Positions 37,359 to 39,064 of a stretch of DNA of 39,064 nt are shown piece after piece (position 1 is the stretch's first letter; each line of letters opens with the position of its first letter). The translations under genes and the position numbers were made by a program. This DNA is from Cyanobacteriota bacterium SRBZ.bins.94.201705. Lineage in GTDB: Bacteria; Cyanobacteriota; Cyanobacteriia; Cyanobacteriales; Cyanobacteriaceae. The stretch spans positions 1-39,064 of the forward strand of contig JAUQQP010000018.1 of assembly GCA_030549855.1 (NCBI GenBank). Reading direction: 5' to 3'. The notes beneath the pieces are model-generated. The model made no database searches. It was not told the origin of the DNA and saw only the letters and a program-made list of their open reading frames with translations.

Positions 37359-37804
37359 ATCATTCTTCTTCTGTTTACTAGTTATTTATCCTTTCACAAC
37401 ATAGCAATGATTACTCTTAGCCTCCAGTTAGTCACCTCACCCTGTAACCCCTAAGGCAAAGGATTTTTCCTAGCAGACAGACTAGCAACTCATCTTTATT
37501 AGTTAATCATTCCTCCCTTTAAAGATAACCATAATCTAGACTTGCTACTTTTTCCCCGCCGATAACATGCCAATAGACTGTCATTTTTCTTTCTGCGACA
37601 AGTCATCTGCTTCTCTGTTTTCCCCTCATATGGACTTTATTTTAAAAGGACACCAGTAGGATTTCATTTTTTTTTGCTGCCGATGTGATAACTCTTTCTA
37701 GAAGACAGAAGATTAGCAGTAGTAGTGTAGAGACAAATTCCCTTTTTAGCAACTTTTTCCTAGCGGTTAATTGTTGTGAAAACAGATATTGCCTTCTAAG
37801 CCTG

Positions 37805-37821
37805 AGCTAATGATTATCATT
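37805..37821. promoter_or_regulatory. Zur/Fur-box-like palindrome
   Basis: AGCTAATGATTATCATT matches the Zur consensus at 12 of 14 positions. Its inner AATGATTATCATT is the exact reverse complement of the central 13 bases of the classical Fur consensus GATAATGATAATCATTATC. Confidence 0.4.
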
Positions 37822-38133
37822 CTTATGCCCTCCCTTTCCCCCTCCGAGTGTAGACTTCCGGGTTTATAATTGTAATCCACATACTGTCGGGAAACCGCCT
37901 TGATACTTTTTCCCCAATAGTTTTCTTTCTAATCCCCATGCCATTTCTTTGCCACTTGCCACCCTCTCCCTCCACCAGTAGACGCCATCAACGCCTTTTG
38001 GGGTATTGCCACTGGTATTCATGTCTTTATTTTACCAATGACCATTATCGCAAATTTACCCACCCGGAGACTGTTACTGGCATCTAAAGGGGTTAATGGT
38101 GATGTCTTCCAATAAACCTCCTCCCCGATTATA

Positions 38134-38150
38134 AGATAATGAAAATCATT
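38134..38150. promoter_or_regulatory. Fur-box-like palindrome
   Basis: AGATAATGAAAATCATT matches the Fur consensus GATAATGATAATCATTATC well in its first 16 positions (one mismatch) and the Zur form at 11 of 14. Confidence 0.35.
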
Positions 38151-38655
38151 CGTCTTCCGTTGCCTCTCCCCCCTAGGAAAAGGTGAAAAAAGTACAATGC
38201 TTCTCACCATCCCCAGTTACCCCTCCCATGACAGTGGAAAATTTTCCTGGAGGCTAGACAATTCCTATTGGTTGGCTTGGCTATTTTCCCCTACCCTCCA
38301 GAATAAGTTAACTTTTCTCCTTATTATCCCCCTTTTCTACTCCCCATCCCACTCATTAGACACGGTGACTGTTTAAATTCCTCTTTACATCTCTTAACAT
38401 ATACCCCACAAGCCACCCTTTTTTTGTTAGCATGGCATTGTTGGACGGCAGGAGACGTGACTGCCAGGGGTGGGCCTCGCCTCTTTCTAAATGACAATAA
38501 TTCTAAACAAATCCCATATCTTCGGCGTCAACTGGTGTATGTTGGCATTTATAAAAAATAAGATATAACACAGACTATACAAGGCTTACCGCTATTCCCT
38601 AATTCAAATAAATTATATTAATTATCATTTAATATAAGCGCAGGCGAGGCGTCTT

Positions 38656-38719
38656 GGTGGTCCCTTCGCCCACCGCCAATGCTACCATCCTAGCATCAAA
38701 AAAAACGCCCTGTCAAGGG
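38656..38719. other. Cluster of short hairpins downstream of tRNA-Phe
   Basis: Three inverted repeats lie close together: GGTGG/CCACC (38656-38674), ATGCTA/TAGCAT (38679-38696) and CCCT/AGGG (38708-38719). On the minus strand the last is followed by CG and eight T (38705-38698), a weak intrinsic terminator that could end the tRNA-Phe transcript about 250 bases downstream. It could also be a small structured RNA. Confidence 0.35.
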
Positions 38720-38966
38720 AGAAGGGAAAAATATAAAAGGAAGTAAGGGAAGTAGGGATAAAGGGGGGACTCAAAGGAGGGCTAGGCAATAAAATAAAGA
38801 AAAGAAGGCCGAAGAAAGCAACTACCGGGAAATTGGTGTAAAACGGCAAGAGAAATGGCCCTGTCTGGCTATAAAAAAAGGGACACAGGCGGGAATCATG
38901 CCAGAGGGGTGGACCGGAAACCTTGGCCTGGTAGCTAGGACCCTTGCAACCTAAGAAAAAGAAAGA

Positions 38967-39039
<73 letters not shown>

Positions 39040-39064
39040 AAACCCTGACGGTTATGAATTATAA

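Larger units (their letters stand above)
36204..38150. repeat. Dispersed degenerate repeat family with a Zur/Fur-box-like core
   Basis: Roughly fifteen to twenty short elements recur through this gene-free stretch on the theme GATAATGATTATCATTC: for example near 36211, 36276, 36324, 36446, 36483, 36616, 36673, 36907, 36947, 37121, 37352, 37406, 37502, 37808 and 38134. Flanking sequence recurs too: TAGACT or AGACTG followed by C/T-rich blocks with TTTTCCCC, ACTAGT, and AAGGGGTTAATGGTGATGTCTT (38087) with its relative AGAGGGGTTAATAGCCATGTCTTT (near 36390, written here only as a partial match). Spacing is irregular, about 50-200 bp, and no two units are identical, so this is an old, diverged repeat family. 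The core resembles Zur and Fur operators. Confidence 0.6.
35629..38966. other. 3.3-kb gene-free region with degenerate repeats and relics
   Basis: No intact gene is visible between cysC and tRNA-Phe. The stretch 36.2-38.15 kb is dominated by degenerate repeats with an AATGATTATCATT-like core (listed separately). A ParA-like relic lies at 37156-37358 (minus). Between 35.76 and 36.0 kb there are protein-like scraps on the plus strand (VLVASHQLPGG; MPIPVFYNHTLDETLILAQG) with frameshifts and a 31-codon end, which I cannot identify. The last 250 bp before the tRNA are purine-rich. Confidence 0.5.

Noticed and set aside
35629-38966. Possible replication origin in the large gene-free region
   Set aside because: I saw no cluster of DnaA boxes (TTATCCACA) and no dnaA, dnaN or related gene.

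Overview
The window is chromosomal DNA of a cyanobacterium, probably a unicellular, moderately AT-rich lineage. The evidence is the light-independent protochlorophyllide reductase subunit ChlB, the tetrapyrrole regulator GUN4, a Tic22-family protein, a glpX-type fructose/sedoheptulose bisphosphatase, the bidirectional-hydrogenase diaphorase genes hoxEFU with hoxY, the cyanobacterial sepF-proC pair, a DUF92/VTE6-type phytyl-phosphate kinase and a DUF4079 protein. I assign no species.

Layout. Positions 1-1.1 kb hold two decayed or frameshifted paralogues of a coiled-coil protein, the second running off the left edge. Then come nadC, an aminotransferase and a thioredoxin (minus strand), a 1.7-kb gene-poor stretch, a methyltransferase, sepF-proC (plus), queF-tig (minus), pyrB (plus), an MFS transporter (minus) and a ParA-type ATPase followed by hoxE-hoxF-hoxU-hoxY (plus). 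The hox operon stops at hoxY: there is no hoxH before the convergent glpX, and the 76-bp gap holds a tandem pair of 31-bp hairpin repeats. Next are a Tic22-type gene (minus), a membrane OB-fold (YqiJ/DUF1449-like) plus flotillin operon (plus), a frameshifted secreted-protein gene, a 1.7-kb gap carrying four 79-bp tandem repeats, a small membrane protein plus FHA-ABC exporter operon (plus), a CIA30-domain gene whose 3' end is duplicated as a relic, sufD-sufC without sufB or sufS, a DUF4079 membrane protein, chlB convergent with gun4, a VTE6-like kinase with cysC, a 3.3-kb gene-free stretch, and tRNA-Phe at the right end.

Functional themes are tetrapyrrole and tocopherol/chlorophyll recycling (chlB, gun4, DUF92), Fe-S assembly (sufCD), hydrogenase/diaphorase redox chemistry (hox), carbon fixation (glpX), and NAD, proline, pyrimidine, queuosine and sulfate metabolism.

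The unusual parts are the spacers and the decay. The 36.2-38.2 kb stretch holds many degenerate copies of an AATGATTATCATT-type palindrome that closely matches Zur/Fur operators, but no intact gene and a ParA relic. Several reading frames are broken by single-base shifts in short homopolymers, so assembly error must be excluded before calling them biological. Starts were moved downstream of the longest frame where a Shine-Dalgarno sequence or family N-terminus supports it (thioredoxin, glpX, chlB, ParA, YqiJ-like). The MFS start was moved for other reasons and remains uncertain.
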